DNA of 37,587 nt from contig VBCY01000133.1 in NCBI GenBank assembly GCA_005882995.1, forward strand, positions 1-37,587, written 5' to 3'. How positions within the stretch are numbered: position 1 is the stretch's first letter; every line of letters begins with the position of its first letter. Under the pieces are notes generated by a model, which was not told the origin of the DNA, made no database searches, and saw nothing but the letters and a program-made list of their open reading frames with translations. This document shows, piece by piece, positions 29,603-37,587 of this stretch. This stretch comes from Betaproteobacteria bacterium. Its GTDB lineage: Bacteria; Pseudomonadota; Gammaproteobacteria; Burkholderiales; Casimicrobiaceae. A program made the position numbers and the translations under genes.

Positions 29603-31051
29603 CTATTGGGTTCCGTTACCGAGCCTGATGGTCGAGAAGAACTGCTGCTCGCCTCGACGCAGGAGCAGCGTGACGGATGCGCCCTTTTCCAGCTTGGCGA
29701 TCAAACTGTTGACCTGCTCGGCGCTCTTCGCGTCGATGCTCGCGCCGCGACTGATGATCGCCATGATGACGTCTCCCGGTTGAATGTCACCGCGCGCTGT
29801 TCCGGTAATGTCCGCGACGACGACGCCGTTCTTGATGTCGAGCTCCTTCTTCTGATCATCACTCAAGTCGGTCAGCACCAGGCCCATGCGGTTGGGCTTG
29901 GCCTTGTCCTTGTCAGGAGTAGAGCGTCGAGCGGGGCGCGCGGAAGGCTCTTCTTCCTTCAATTCCACCACGCTCACGGCGAGGTCCTTGGTGGCGCCCT
30001 TGCGCCACACCTGCAGCGTTATCTTGGTTCCGGGTCGGACCTGGGTAATGATCCGTGGCAGTTCGGAGGAAGAATTCACGGCTCGTCCATCGACTTTGAC
30101 GATGATGTCGCCGGACTCGACCCCGGCCTTGTCCGCCGGGCCGCCTTTTTCCACCGAATTCACGAGCGCCCCGCCCTGCTTGGGTAACCCGAATGCATCG
30201 GCTGTCTCCTTGCTCACCTCCTGGATCTGCACGCCGATTTTTCCGCGTGTGACACGCCCCTTTTCCTGCAGTTGCTTCACTACGTTCATCGCCACGTCGA
30301 TGGGTATCGCGAAAGCAAGACCCATGTAGGTACCGGTGCGCGTAAAGATGATCGAATTGATGCCGATGACTTCGCCTTTCATGTTGAACAACGGACCGCC
30401 GGAGTTTCCGGGATTGATCGGCACGTCGGTCTGGATGAACGACACCAGACCGCCACCCTCTTGAGGCAGGTCGCGGCCTTTGGCGCTGACGATGCCCGCG
30501 GTGATCGTGTTCTCGAGCCCGAAGGGCTTGCCGATGGCTGCAACCCACTCGCCCACCTTGAGCTTTTCGGGATCACCGATGCTCACCTTCGGCAGAGCGT
30601 TCGCGTCGATCTTGAGCAACGCGACGTCGGTGCGCTTGTCGGCGCCGATCACCTTGGCATTGAACTCGCGCTTGTCGGATAGTTTGACCGTGACTTCACT
30701 CGCGTCGTCGACGACGTGCGCGTTGGTGAGCACGTAGCCATCGGCAGTGAGGACGAATCCGGAACCCGTCGCCTGGGGCTGCTCAAACTCGCGCGGTCGG
30801 GGCGCTCCGCGAGGAATGCCCTCGAAGCCACGAGGTCCGAAGCGGCGGAAGAACTCGTAGAACGGATCGTCCTCGGAAATCTCCGGACGGCGCGCCTTCT
30901 GCGTCACGTCGATGCTCACCACTGCGGGCCCCTGCTGTTCATAGAGCTCGGTGAAGTCGGGAAGACGCGCTGCCACCTGCGCCAAAGCCGTCTGCGTGAA
31001 CCAGGCAGCGCTCACGAAGGTAACGAGCATGGTCCAGGAGCGAAGTTTCAT
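29603..31051 (-). CDS. mucD: Do-family periplasmic serine protease/chaperone (MucD/DegP-like)
   Basis: A 482-residue periplasmic protease with a signal peptide (cleavage near ALA|QV, residue 25). The catalytic triad is H112 in LTNAHVV, D142 in RTDVALLK and S217 in NPGNSGGP. Two PDZ domains follow (about 265-355 and 385-475), with a charged linker between them. It degrades or refolds misfolded envelope proteins and lies downstream of rseB in the sigma-E operon, as mucD does in pseudomonads and betaproteobacteria. The start is ATG 31051, 53 bases after rseB. Confidence 0.95.
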   Translation of the reverse strand: MKLRSWTMLVTFVSAAWFTQTALAQVAARLPDFTELYEQQGPAVVSIDVTQKARRPEISEDDPFYEFFRRFGPRGFEGIPRGAPRPREFEQPQATGSGFVLTADGYVLTNAHVVDDASEVTVKLSDKREFNAKVIGADKRTDVALLKIDANALPKVSIGDPEKLKVGEWVAAIGKPFGLENTITAGIVSAKGRDLPQEGGGLVSFIQTDVPINPGNSGGPLFNMKGEVIGINSIIFTRTGTYMGLAFAIPIDVAMNVVKQLQEKGRVTRGKIGVQIQEVSKETADAFGLPKQGGALVNSVEKGGPADKAGVESGDIIVKVDGRAVNSSSELPRIITQVRPGTKITLQVWRKGATKDLAVSVVELKEEEPSARPARRSTPDKDKAKPNRMGLVLTDLSDDQKKELDIKNGVVVADITGTARGDIQPGDVIMAIISRGASIDAKSAEQVNSLIAKLEKGASVTLLLRRGEQQFFSTIRLGNGTQ

Positions 31052-31104
31052 TGGCTTCGTGCCTCTGTCTCTATGATGGGAGCGGACGTGTTGCGGCCGG
31101 ACGC

Positions 31105-32100
31105 CTAGCGGCGGCCGACGGAATACGCAATCTGGCGAACCGTTGCACCGGGAGCTTCGCCGAGCACGGTCACCAGATAATCATTGAGCTGGCGGCTATA
31201 GACGTTGATGCCGCCCTGCTGCGACGAACCCACAGGCTGCGGCGTGGGCGGCGAAGGTTCGATGAACACTGAGACGGCAACCAGACCGTCGGAGTACACG
31301 AGATGCGCAACCTGCCCGGGCTTGCCGCGCAGCGTCCGGTAGCCCTCGATAATCTTGGCAAAGCCCGGAGGCATGTCCTTCACTACCCAACCCGTCTCCT
31401 TGGCAACCACTTCTCCCGGCGGAGATTCGAGCACCTGCCAGTCCGAGGGCGGCGCAGGGAACGGCGGCTTCAGCATGTCGCGATCGACTTTGATGCCGAT
31501 CTGAATGTCGCTGAATGCGAACTGCTCGATCGCTTCGTTGCGCTCGCTCACCAGGCGGACCTTGAGCAGCAAACCGGTGCCGATGTCGATCCAGAACTTA
31601 TGCGCGTAGCGCAGATTGTCCTTGGGCTCGAAGATATACGCTTGCGCGTCGAGTCCTGCGATGCGTGTCGTTTCAAGCTTGCGAAAAGTGTAGTACTCGG
31701 AGAGCGTCGCGAGCTGCTGCGGCAGCAGCGCTGGAAAAACATTGTGGAACGCCCGGGGCTCCACTCGCATGAGTTTCGCGTCGGGATAGTAGCAACGCAC
31801 CTCGTCGTTGTCGCGGATGACTTCGCGCGCCGGTCCCTCGAGATTGGTGAGCTTGGCATAGTCGCCGCGGGCATCGGCGAGGTGCACCAGCCGGGAAGTT
31901 TCGATGCGATTTCCGTGCTGATAGACGATCGTGCCAACGTAGTTGAGCGTTCGCGCAGCCTCGGCGGCACGCTGCAACTCCGGAGCAACCTGCGCTGTCG
32001 CCAGCGGAGCAGCGAAGAGCACCACCAGAAGAGAGGCGGCCAAGGGGACGCCGCGAAGCGTCCCGTCGAGAGCGTCCGTTTTAAGGCTAAGGGCGCGCAT
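31105..32100 (-). CDS. rseB: Sigma-E regulatory protein RseB/MucB
   Basis: A 331-residue periplasmic protein with a signal peptide (hydrophobic stretch about 19-33, cleavage near ATA|QV). It has the two RseB domains: an N-terminal LolA-like fold (TLNYVGTIVYQHG, EVRCYYPDAKLM) and a smaller C-terminal domain (VVKDMPPGF to the end). RseB protects RseA from proteolysis until lipoproteins or LPS displace it. ATG 32100 overlaps the rseA stop by 14 bases; a longer frame to 32274 runs through rseA and is not used. Confidence 0.94.
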   Translation of the reverse strand: MRALSLKTDALDGTLRGVPLAASLLVVLFAAPLATAQVAPELQRAAEAARTLNYVGTIVYQHGNRIETSRLVHLADARGDYAKLTNLEGPAREVIRDNDEVRCYYPDAKLMRVEPRAFHNVFPALLPQQLATLSEYYTFRKLETTRIAGLDAQAYIFEPKDNLRYAHKFWIDIGTGLLLKVRLVSERNEAIEQFAFSDIQIGIKVDRDMLKPPFPAPPSDWQVLESPPGEVVAKETGWVVKDMPPGFAKIIEGYRTLRGKPGQVAHLVYSDGLVAVSVFIEPSPPTPQPVGSSQQGGINVYSRQLNDYLVTVLGEAPGATVRQIAYSVGRR

Positions 32101-32614
32101 CCGGCTCGCCGGCGGCGACAGCGCGCAGGTACGGGCGCACACCTTGTATCGCCGTAGAAGGCGAGTACTCCTGATGCACCAGCACGTATTCGTTGTCGAC
32201 TGCAGGTCGAGCGTCGGCGGCGCGAATTGCCGAAGCCTGCTTGGCCGTTGCAATAGCGGCAGCCACACGGGCATCGCCGCCCGGCATCGTGGTCAGCGCC
32301 ACCCAGCTTACCAGGCTCACCGCGGCAACCGTCGCCGCGGCCGCCAGCGCAACTGCCGCGGGCGCCGGCCTTCGCCGCGGCGCGAGCACGGTCGGCTCGG
32401 CTTCCAGCGACGCGTGAAAACGCTCGGCGAAGCCGCGAATCGGCGCGGCCGATCCGCGCAGTGCATCACCGATCACGTGGTAACACACCCATGTCGCCGT
32501 GCAGCCCGCATCTCGCAAACCCGTGCAGACGCCGTCCATGCGCTCGGCATCGAGCTCGCCGTCCATGAGGAGCGAGATTTCCTCCGCCTTCGGCTCAGTT
32601 TGAAATCTGTCCAT
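32087..32614 (-). CDS. rseA: Anti-sigma-E factor RseA/MucA
   Basis: A 175-residue single-pass inner-membrane protein. The N-terminal cytoplasmic anti-sigma domain (AEEISLLMDGELDAERM, then TWVCYHVIGDALRG) holds sigma-E, one membrane segment lies at about 95-115, and the periplasmic tail would contact RseB. I choose ATG 32614, overlapping the rpoE stop (TGATG), because GGAG lies six bases before it; ATG 32620 would put that GGAG directly against the codon, and the open frame to 32716 lies within rpoE. Confidence 0.92.
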   Translation of the reverse strand: MDRFQTEPKAEEISLLMDGELDAERMDGVCTGLRDAGCTATWVCYHVIGDALRGSAAPIRGFAERFHASLEAEPTVLAPRRRPAPAAVALAAAATVAAVSLVSWVALTTMPGGDARVAAAIATAKQASAIRAADARPAVDNEYVLVHQEYSPSTAIQGVRPYLRAVAAGEPDARP

Positions 32615-33213
32615 CACCATCTCCGGTCCTTGTCGGTCCCCAAGAGCGGCCGCAATTCCGCGGCGATCGCTTCTCGCGCCCGAAAAATCCGGGAGCGCAC
32701 TGTGCCAATCGGACAATTCATCACGTTGGCAATCTCTTCATAACTCAAGCCCTCGATCTCGCGCAACGTAATCGCCGTGCGCAGGTCCTCGGGCAACGCG
32801 TCCATCGCCTTGTTGACGGTGGTCGCTATCTGCTTGCCATGCAGCTCGTCCTCCGGCGTCGCTGCATCGCGCAACTGCTCAGCATCTTCGAAATTCTCCG
32901 CCTCCTCATGATCGAACCCGGTCGACGTCGGTGCCCGCCGGCCCATCGCGACCAGGTAGTTCTTGGCGGTGTTGATCGCAATCCTGTACAGCCACGTATA
33001 AAACGCACTATCGCCGCGAAACGAAGGCAATGCGCGATAGGCCTTGATGAATGCCTCCTGCGTCACGTCTTCGACCTCGCCGGGATCGCGAACCAGCCGC
33101 GCCAGCAATCGTCCCAGCTTTCGCTGGTATTTCAACACCAGCAGCTCGAAAGCGTGCTTGTCACCTCGCTGCGCACGCTCCACCAGCTGCTGATCTACTT
33201 CGCGGTCAGCCAT
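32614..33213 (-). CDS. rpoE: RNA polymerase sigma factor RpoE/AlgU
   Basis: A 199-residue ECF sigma factor for envelope stress. Region 2 (about 20-90) contains KYQRKLGRLLARLV, DVTQEAFIKAYRAL and FYTWLYRIAINTAKN; region 4 (about 130-185) contains LPEDLRTAITLREIEGLSYEEIANVMNCPIGTVRSR, of which the last part is the -35 recognition helix. It heads the rpoE-rseA-rseB-mucD operon. A sigma-E-like promoter about 120 bases upstream points to autoregulation. Confidence 0.97.
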   Translation of the reverse strand: MADREVDQQLVERAQRGDKHAFELLVLKYQRKLGRLLARLVRDPGEVEDVTQEAFIKAYRALPSFRGDSAFYTWLYRIAINTAKNYLVAMGRRAPTSTGFDHEEAENFEDAEQLRDAATPEDELHGKQIATTVNKAMDALPEDLRTAITLREIEGLSYEEIANVMNCPIGTVRSRIFRAREAIAAELRPLLGTDKDRRW

Positions 33214-33252
33214 CCGCGGGCGGTCCCTGAGTCATTCGTTATTATCGCCGCA

Positions 33253-33298
33253 CCGGAGGCCGGCGGAAATCCGCCAGCAGTATAGCCGAGCCTTCCGG
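33253..33298 (-). other. Structured leader upstream of rpoE
   Basis: Within the presumed 5' leader, GCCTCCGG and CCGGAAGGC pair with one bulged base as an outer stem (33253-33260 with 33290-33298), enclosing the hairpin GGCGG-AAAT-CCGCC (33262-33275). It may stabilise or regulate the rpoE mRNA; no known riboswitch is recognised. Confidence 0.4.
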
Positions 33299-33332
33299 CA
33301 GCCCGATGTAGCGCAGGAGCCAGCCTGCACCG

Positions 33333-33360
33333 CTAGACCGCTAGGTGAACCGGAAGTTCA
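33333..33360 (-). promoter_or_regulatory. Sigma-E-dependent promoter of the rpoE operon
   Basis: On the minus strand TGAACTT (33360-33354), 14 bases, then GGTCTAG (33339-33333). This closely matches the enterobacterial sigma-E consensus GGAACTT and GGTCTAA with correct spacing. It lies about 120 bases before the rpoE ATG and would give autoactivation. Autoregulated promoters of this kind are usual for rpoE operons. Confidence 0.65.
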
Positions 33361-33393
33361 GTCAGCTCAAGGGCTTTAAATACGATCTATACA

Positions 33394-34452
33394 CTATACG
33401 TGTTCCTCCAACACAAGGACCGGTTCAATGCGGCCGGTGACGATGCCGCGGTAGTTGCGAATCGCGGGAGCACCCCATGCGCAAAGCTCGGTGCGCTGCG
33501 CCTCATCGAGCAAACCGAGTTGATCGAGCACTGCGACGGTGGCAGGGTGCAATCCCCGAGCGTTACCGTCGACTACTTTGACGGCGATTCCCCAGCGCTT
33601 GCTGCGCACTCCGATCGCCTGCACCCCTTCGGCGCCGACCTTGGTCGTCCAATCCCCGCGTCCTGCTCGCATCAGGATTAAGTCGTTACGTTTCTCTCCG
33701 GAAACCATTTCAGGATGCGCCGTCATCGCGGCGGCAAGCTTCGCGGGTGCGCTTGCATAGCGCACGTCGCCACGGTCAGTCACCATTCGCGCGTAAGCGT
33801 AGGCGAGCCGGTCCAAAGGCACGGCATAGTTTGGAGCCGAACAGCCATCGATGCCGGCGACCAGCTGTGATTCCGGCACACCGGTCATATGCGACACCGC
33901 CTGACGAATCGCCTGTTGCAGCGGGTGCTCGTAAGTAAGGTATGAATCGACGGGAAGGCTGCACATCCGGCAGTACGCGAGCATTCCGGTGTGCTTGCCG
34001 GAGCAATTGTGATGCAACGCATTGAACTTAACACCGTAGGGAGGCAGCTCTTCGTGCGCCGTGTAGTACAAGGGGGGGTGTACACCGCATTGAAGCTGTT
34101 CCCTGGTGCAACCCGCGCGGCCGAGCATGTCTTCCACCGCTTCGACGTGACGCGGCTCTCCCGAGTGGCTCGCACACAGCAACGCGACCTGCGGCAGGGA
34201 GTATCCGAAGCGCTCGATGCCGCCGCCTGCCGCCAGGGGCAGCGCTTGCAGAGGCTTCAACGCGCTGCGGGTGGTCGTAAGATAGTGCGGATCACCGGCA
34301 GCGAACTTGAGCCGCCCTTCTGCATCGACTACGGCGACTGAGCCATAGTGAACGCTGTCGACGGCATTGCCGCGGGTAACCCGAGCAAGCGGAACGTGCG
34401 GCGGTGCCGCGCTGAGGGGAGAGGAAGGCACGGGGTGGTTTTGGACGCGCAT
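33394..34452 (-). CDS. L-asparaginase II family protein
   Basis: A 352-residue asparaginase II of the thermolabile Rhizobium type, distinct from the E. coli AnsB fold. Landmarks are YGSVAVVDAEGRL near the N-terminus, TRSALKPLQALPL with the catalytic Ser/Lys, CASHSGEPRHVEAV, NCSGKHTGMLAYC and GIDGCSAPNYAVPL with a conserved Cys. It hydrolyses L-asparagine to aspartate and ammonia. ATG 34452 gives the conventional length; the frame is open to 34551 but the added residues look unlike the family. Gene order places it after prpE, 113 bases away, an interval with no clear element. Confidence 0.9.
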   Translation of the reverse strand: MRVQNHPVPSSPLSAAPPHVPLARVTRGNAVDSVHYGSVAVVDAEGRLKFAAGDPHYLTTTRSALKPLQALPLAAGGGIERFGYSLPQVALLCASHSGEPRHVEAVEDMLGRAGCTREQLQCGVHPPLYYTAHEELPPYGVKFNALHHNCSGKHTGMLAYCRMCSLPVDSYLTYEHPLQQAIRQAVSHMTGVPESQLVAGIDGCSAPNYAVPLDRLAYAYARMVTDRGDVRYASAPAKLAAAMTAHPEMVSGEKRNDLILMRAGRGDWTTKVGAEGVQAIGVRSKRWGIAVKVVDGNARGLHPATVAVLDQLGLLDEAQRTELCAWGAPAIRNYRGIVTGRIEPVLVLEEHV

Positions 34453-34565
34453 TGTAGCCTGCGTTGAGGCGCAGCCCAAATCCTTAGAACAATGGACCCC
34501 TGCCTCTGTCATCCCGGCCCCGGGGCGACAGGTTTCGCAGTATCCGCTCAACCCCGGCTGGCTAC

Positions 34566-36464
34566 CTAGCGCAGCAACAACGCCTGTCGAATCTGTTCGA
34601 GCGCGCCTGGATCCTCGATGGTGGTGAGATCCCCCGGATCACGACCTTCGGCCAGCGCCTGGATCGAGCGGCGCAGCAGTTTGCCGGAGCGCGTCTTGGG
34701 CAACAGGCTTACGAAATGAACGGCTCCCGGTCGCCCGATCGCTCCAAGCTCTCGGTCCACCGTATCCATGATTTCCTTGCGCATCGCTGCGACGCCACTC
34801 GCATCGGCGACTCGCGCGGGGTCCTTGACCACGGCAAAGGCGACGGGAAGCTGGCCTTTCAGAGCATCGGCGACGCCCACGACCGCAACCTCGGCGATGC
34901 CCGGATGCGCCTGCACCGCCTCCTCGATCTCGCGCGTGCCCAGCCGATGGCCGGCGACGTTGATCACGTCGTCGGTGCGCCCGAGCACGAAATAGTAACC
35001 ATCTGCGTCACACGTCGCCCAGTCGAAGGTTGAATAGACCATCCTGCCCGGCACTGTTTCGAAATAGGTCTTGACGAAGCGTTCATCGTCGCCCCAGACG
35101 GTGCTCATGCAGCCGGGCGGCAATGGTGGGACGATCGCCAGCACGCCCTTTTGATCGACGCCGACTTCCTTGCCCGTCGCCTCGTCGAGCAGCTTCACTT
35201 CGTAGCCGCACGCCGGAAACGACGGGCTGCCGAATTTCCGGGGCGTGTCCTCGATGCCCGGGGACGCGGTGAGGATCGGCCAGCCGCTCTCGGTCTGCCA
35301 ATAATGGTCGACGATCGGTACGCCGAGCGATTCTGACGCCCAGCGCGCGGTCGGCTCGTCGAGCGGCTCACCGGCAAGAAACAGGTAATTCATCGACGAC
35401 AGATCGTACTTTTTCATGTACGCCGGATCCTGCTTTTTGAGCACCCGAATCGCCGTGGGTGAGCTGAACATGGTGCGCACTCGATGCTCGGCGACGATCT
35501 GCCACCAGATTCCCGGATCGGGGCGAATCGGGAGCCCCTCATACATGATGGTCGTCGAGCCGTTGAGCAGGGGCGCATAGACGATGTACGAGTGGCCGAC
35601 CACCCAGCCGATGTCGCTGGTGGTGAACATCGTCTCGCCGGGCTTGACGCAAAAGATGTCGCGCATGGAAGCGTTCAGTGCCACCGCGTAACCACCGGTG
35701 TCGCGCTGCACGCCTTTGGGTTTCCCGGTGGTGCCCGAGGTGTAGAGGATGTACGAAGGCTCCGAGGATTCCAGCCACTCGCAGGGCACGCATGCGCCGG
35801 CGTGCTCGGCGGCGAGCGAGGCATAGTCCATATCGCGCCCCGGCGTGCGTTTCATCTGCCTGTCGAGTCCGCGATCGACGATGATCACCTTGGCCGGAGG
35901 ATGCTTGGCAAGCCGCAATGCTTCGTCGACCAGATGCTTGTAGGGCACTGACTTGCCGCCGCGCATGCCGGCGTCCGCCGTCACCATGACCTTCGGCGTG
36001 GCGTCGTCGATGCGCGTGGCAAGGCTGGCCGCGGCGAAGCCTCCGAAGACCACTGAGTGCACTGCGCCGATGCGCACGGTCGCCAGCATCGCGAACACGG
36101 CTTCGGGAATCATCGGCATGTAGATGAGCACGCGGTCGCCTTTGCCGACGCCCTGCGAGTGGAGCATCGCCGCCAGGCGGTTTACTTCAGAGGCGAGCTC
36201 GCCGTAGGTGTAGCTCTTGCGCTGACCGGTTTCGGTCGATATGAAAATGAGCGCGGCCTGTTCGCCGCGGGCCGCCAGGTGGCGATCGACAGCGTTATGG
36301 CAGAGATTCAGACGGCCACCGACGAACCAGCGAGCAAACGGCGGCCGGTCATAGTCGAGCACCCTCGAAAATGGGGTCTGCCAATCGATCAGCGCCGCAC
36401 GCTCGCGCCAGAATGCATCCCTATCGGCGAGCGAGAGGCGGTGGGTTTCGGCATAGGTGGCCAT
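34566..36464 (-). CDS. prpE: Propionyl-CoA synthetase PrpE
   Basis: A 632-residue acyl-CoA synthetase of the acetyl-CoA synthetase family. The AMP-binding motif YTSGTTGKPKG is near residue 240, FTTSDIGWVVGHSYIVYAPL and DHYWQTESGWPI match PrpE better than Acs, and the C-terminal Lys in KTRSGKLLRRS is the catalytic, acetylation-sensitive residue. It activates propionate, and in some organisms acrylate or 3-hydroxypropionate, to the CoA ester. It lies 98 bases after the AcuI-like gene on the same strand, suggesting a shared role in C3 acid assimilation. Confidence 0.93.
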   Translation of the reverse strand: MATYAETHRLSLADRDAFWRERAALIDWQTPFSRVLDYDRPPFARWFVGGRLNLCHNAVDRHLAARGEQAALIFISTETGQRKSYTYGELASEVNRLAAMLHSQGVGKGDRVLIYMPMIPEAVFAMLATVRIGAVHSVVFGGFAAASLATRIDDATPKVMVTADAGMRGGKSVPYKHLVDEALRLAKHPPAKVIIVDRGLDRQMKRTPGRDMDYASLAAEHAGACVPCEWLESSEPSYILYTSGTTGKPKGVQRDTGGYAVALNASMRDIFCVKPGETMFTTSDIGWVVGHSYIVYAPLLNGSTTIMYEGLPIRPDPGIWWQIVAEHRVRTMFSSPTAIRVLKKQDPAYMKKYDLSSMNYLFLAGEPLDEPTARWASESLGVPIVDHYWQTESGWPILTASPGIEDTPRKFGSPSFPACGYEVKLLDEATGKEVGVDQKGVLAIVPPLPPGCMSTVWGDDERFVKTYFETVPGRMVYSTFDWATCDADGYYFVLGRTDDVINVAGHRLGTREIEEAVQAHPGIAEVAVVGVADALKGQLPVAFAVVKDPARVADASGVAAMRKEIMDTVDRELGAIGRPGAVHFVSLLPKTRSGKLLRRSIQALAEGRDPGDLTTIEDPGALEQIRQALLLR

Positions 36465-36562
36465 CGCGTTCTCCCTGGACGCAAGGCTAATGCGCGTCCA
36501 CCATCCTCACTTTGCGCCCGATCAAGCAGCGCGCCGATTGCCGCGGTGTTGCCCGAACCGCC

Positions 36563-37587
36563 TTAAGGAACATAGTTGCCAACCGGGTCAACGCCAATGC
36601 GTACTACGGTGCGTCCCCGAATCGTCCCCTTCAAGAAAGCGTCGAAGTGAGTCGGAAGCTCGGCAAAGTCGATGGTCCGGACTTTGGCCTGAACGCGCGA
36701 AGGCCTCCATTCCCGCGCCAGCCGGTCCCAGACCTTCTGCCGCAGCGGCATGGGCGTATTGGCTGAATCGACGCCCAGCAGATGCACGCCACGCAAAATG
36801 AAGGGCATCACCGTGGTGTTGAGCTTGGCGTCGGCAGCCAGCCCGACGCTGGCCACGGTGCCGCCGATCTTCATGGTCGACAGCAGCCAGGCAAGCAGTT
36901 CTCCCCCCAGATTATCGATGGCCCCTGCCCAGGTGGCTTTGTCGAGCGGCCGGATCTTGGCCGGATCAATACTCTGGCGGGCGAGAATCTCAGCGGCGCC
37001 GATCGAGCGCAGGTAAGCCTCTTCCTCGGCCTTGCGGGTCAGTGCGACAACGCGGTAGCCGAGCTTTGAAAGGATGTCGATGGCGACACTGCCGACACCC
37101 CCGGTCGCACCGTCGACGATCACCGGACCGTTACCGGGTTTCAGGCCATTGTGCTGCATGAGCTCGATGGCCAAGGCCGCCGTGTAGCCCGCAGTGCCGA
37201 GGGTCATCGCCTCGAAGGCGGTCATGTCGGACGGGCGGCGGACGATCCAGTCCGCCGGCGCGCGCACATATTCAGCATAGCCTCCGTCGTGGGCGACTCC
37301 CATGTCGTAAGCGTGGACGATCACCTTGTCGCCATGTCGGAAGCGTGGATCTGCGGAAGTCTCCACGGTACCCGCCATATCGATCCCACCGACGGTCGGA
37401 TACTTGCGCATGATTTTCCCCGCGCCGTTGTACGACAGAGCGTCCTTGTAATTGATCGTGGAGTACTTGGTCCGAACCAGGACGTCGCCCGGATCCAGTT
37501 CATTGGCGGCCATCTCAACGAAGCGACTGCGGATCACCCCGTCCTCCTGGAAGGTCCGATACGCCTTGAAGTGCTCAACGGTCTGCA
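36563..37587 (-). CDS. acuI: AcuI/YhdH-type acrylyl-CoA reductase (NADPH), 5' end outside window
   Basis: The frame is open from the right edge to the stop at 36563, about 341 residues, lacking only a short N-terminus. The internal GTG at 37537 is not the start because FKAYRTFQEDG before it fits the fold. The medium-chain reductase features are INYKDALSYNGAGKIMR, GIDMAGTVETSADPRF, the nucleotide-binding GATGGVGSVAIDIL and TTVMPFILRGVHLLGVDS, closely resembling YhdH/AcuI. The family reduces acryloyl-CoA to propionyl-CoA with NADPH and lacks zinc ligands. The pairing with prpE supports this reading; a generic quinone reductase is the alternative. Confidence 0.85.
   Translation of the reverse strand, partial: QTVEHFKAYRTFQEDGVIRSRFVEMAANELDPGDVLVRTKYSTINYKDALSYNGAGKIMRKYPTVGGIDMAGTVETSADPRFRHGDKVIVHAYDMGVAHDGGYAEYVRAPADWIVRRPSDMTAFEAMTLGTAGYTAALAIELMQHNGLKPGNGPVIVDGATGGVGSVAIDILSKLGYRVVALTRKAEEEAYLRSIGAAEILARQSIDPAKIRPLDKATWAGAIDNLGGELLAWLLSTMKIGGTVASVGLAADAKLNTTVMPFILRGVHLLGVDSANTPMPLRQKVWDRLAREWRPSRVQAKVRTIDFAELPTHFDAFLKGTIRGRTVVRIGVDPVGNYVP

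Overview
This is a high-GC chromosomal window that looks betaproteobacterial. The best evidence is the block rpoE-rseA-rseB-mucD-grx-lepA-lepB-DUF4845-rnc-era-recO-pdxJ-nagZ on the minus strand (33213 to 22063), an arrangement typical of that class. I saw no tRNA, rRNA or CRISPR array and no phage genes. Both edges cut genes: an aldehyde dehydrogenase at the left and an AcuI/YhdH-type reductase at the right.

Layout. 1-574 is the aldehyde dehydrogenase C-terminus. 588-1189 is a decayed ParD/ParE-type toxin-antitoxin pair, with frameshifts in both genes and nonsense codons in the antitoxin. 1242-3731 holds folD, a HAD-IB phosphatase and a divergent Nudix hydrolase. 3718-16397 is a phosphonate catabolic island built around one intergenic control region (8817-8990). 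On its left, the minus-strand operon phnS-phnT-phnU-phnW imports 2-aminoethylphosphonate and transaminates it. On its right, the plus-strand operon phnR-phnA-phnY-pbfA-NaPi transporter-EamA oxidises phosphonoacetaldehyde to phosphonoacetate and cleaves it to acetate and phosphate. PbfA adds a side entry for hydroxylated aminoethylphosphonate. No phnX was seen.

A 283-bp element with terminal inverted repeats (16399-16681) fills the gap between the EamA gene and an 807-residue sarcosine/dimethylglycine-dehydrogenase-like flavoenzyme. Its interior is two inverted copies of one hairpin module. Nine of the 15 outer-stem base pairs differ between the copies, and every difference preserves pairing, while the unpaired loop sequences are conserved. 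Taking the element out leaves the flavoenzyme gene about ten bases behind the phosphonate operon, so that enzyme may belong to the pathway, perhaps demethylating N-methylated aminophosphonates to a folate C1 unit. An IclR regulator and a compact soxXYZA set follow. No soxB or soxCD is in the window, and SoxY has a non-canonical C-terminal arm.

The right third is housekeeping and stress biology: NagZ, PdxJ, RecO, Era, RNase III, signal peptidase I and EF4, then the envelope-stress sigma factor operon with a recognisable sigma-E-type promoter. An L-asparaginase II, a propionyl-CoA synthetase and the AcuI-like reductase end the window; the last two could together convert acrylate to propionyl-CoA.

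Main oddities: the covarying structured element; an in-frame deletion of about 13-14 residues in the DNA-binding domain of PhnR; a strong terminator-like hairpin directly against the lepA start codon with no Shine-Dalgarno; the unusual SoxY C-terminus; a cysteine-rich segment in PbfA; and the decayed toxin-antitoxin locus.
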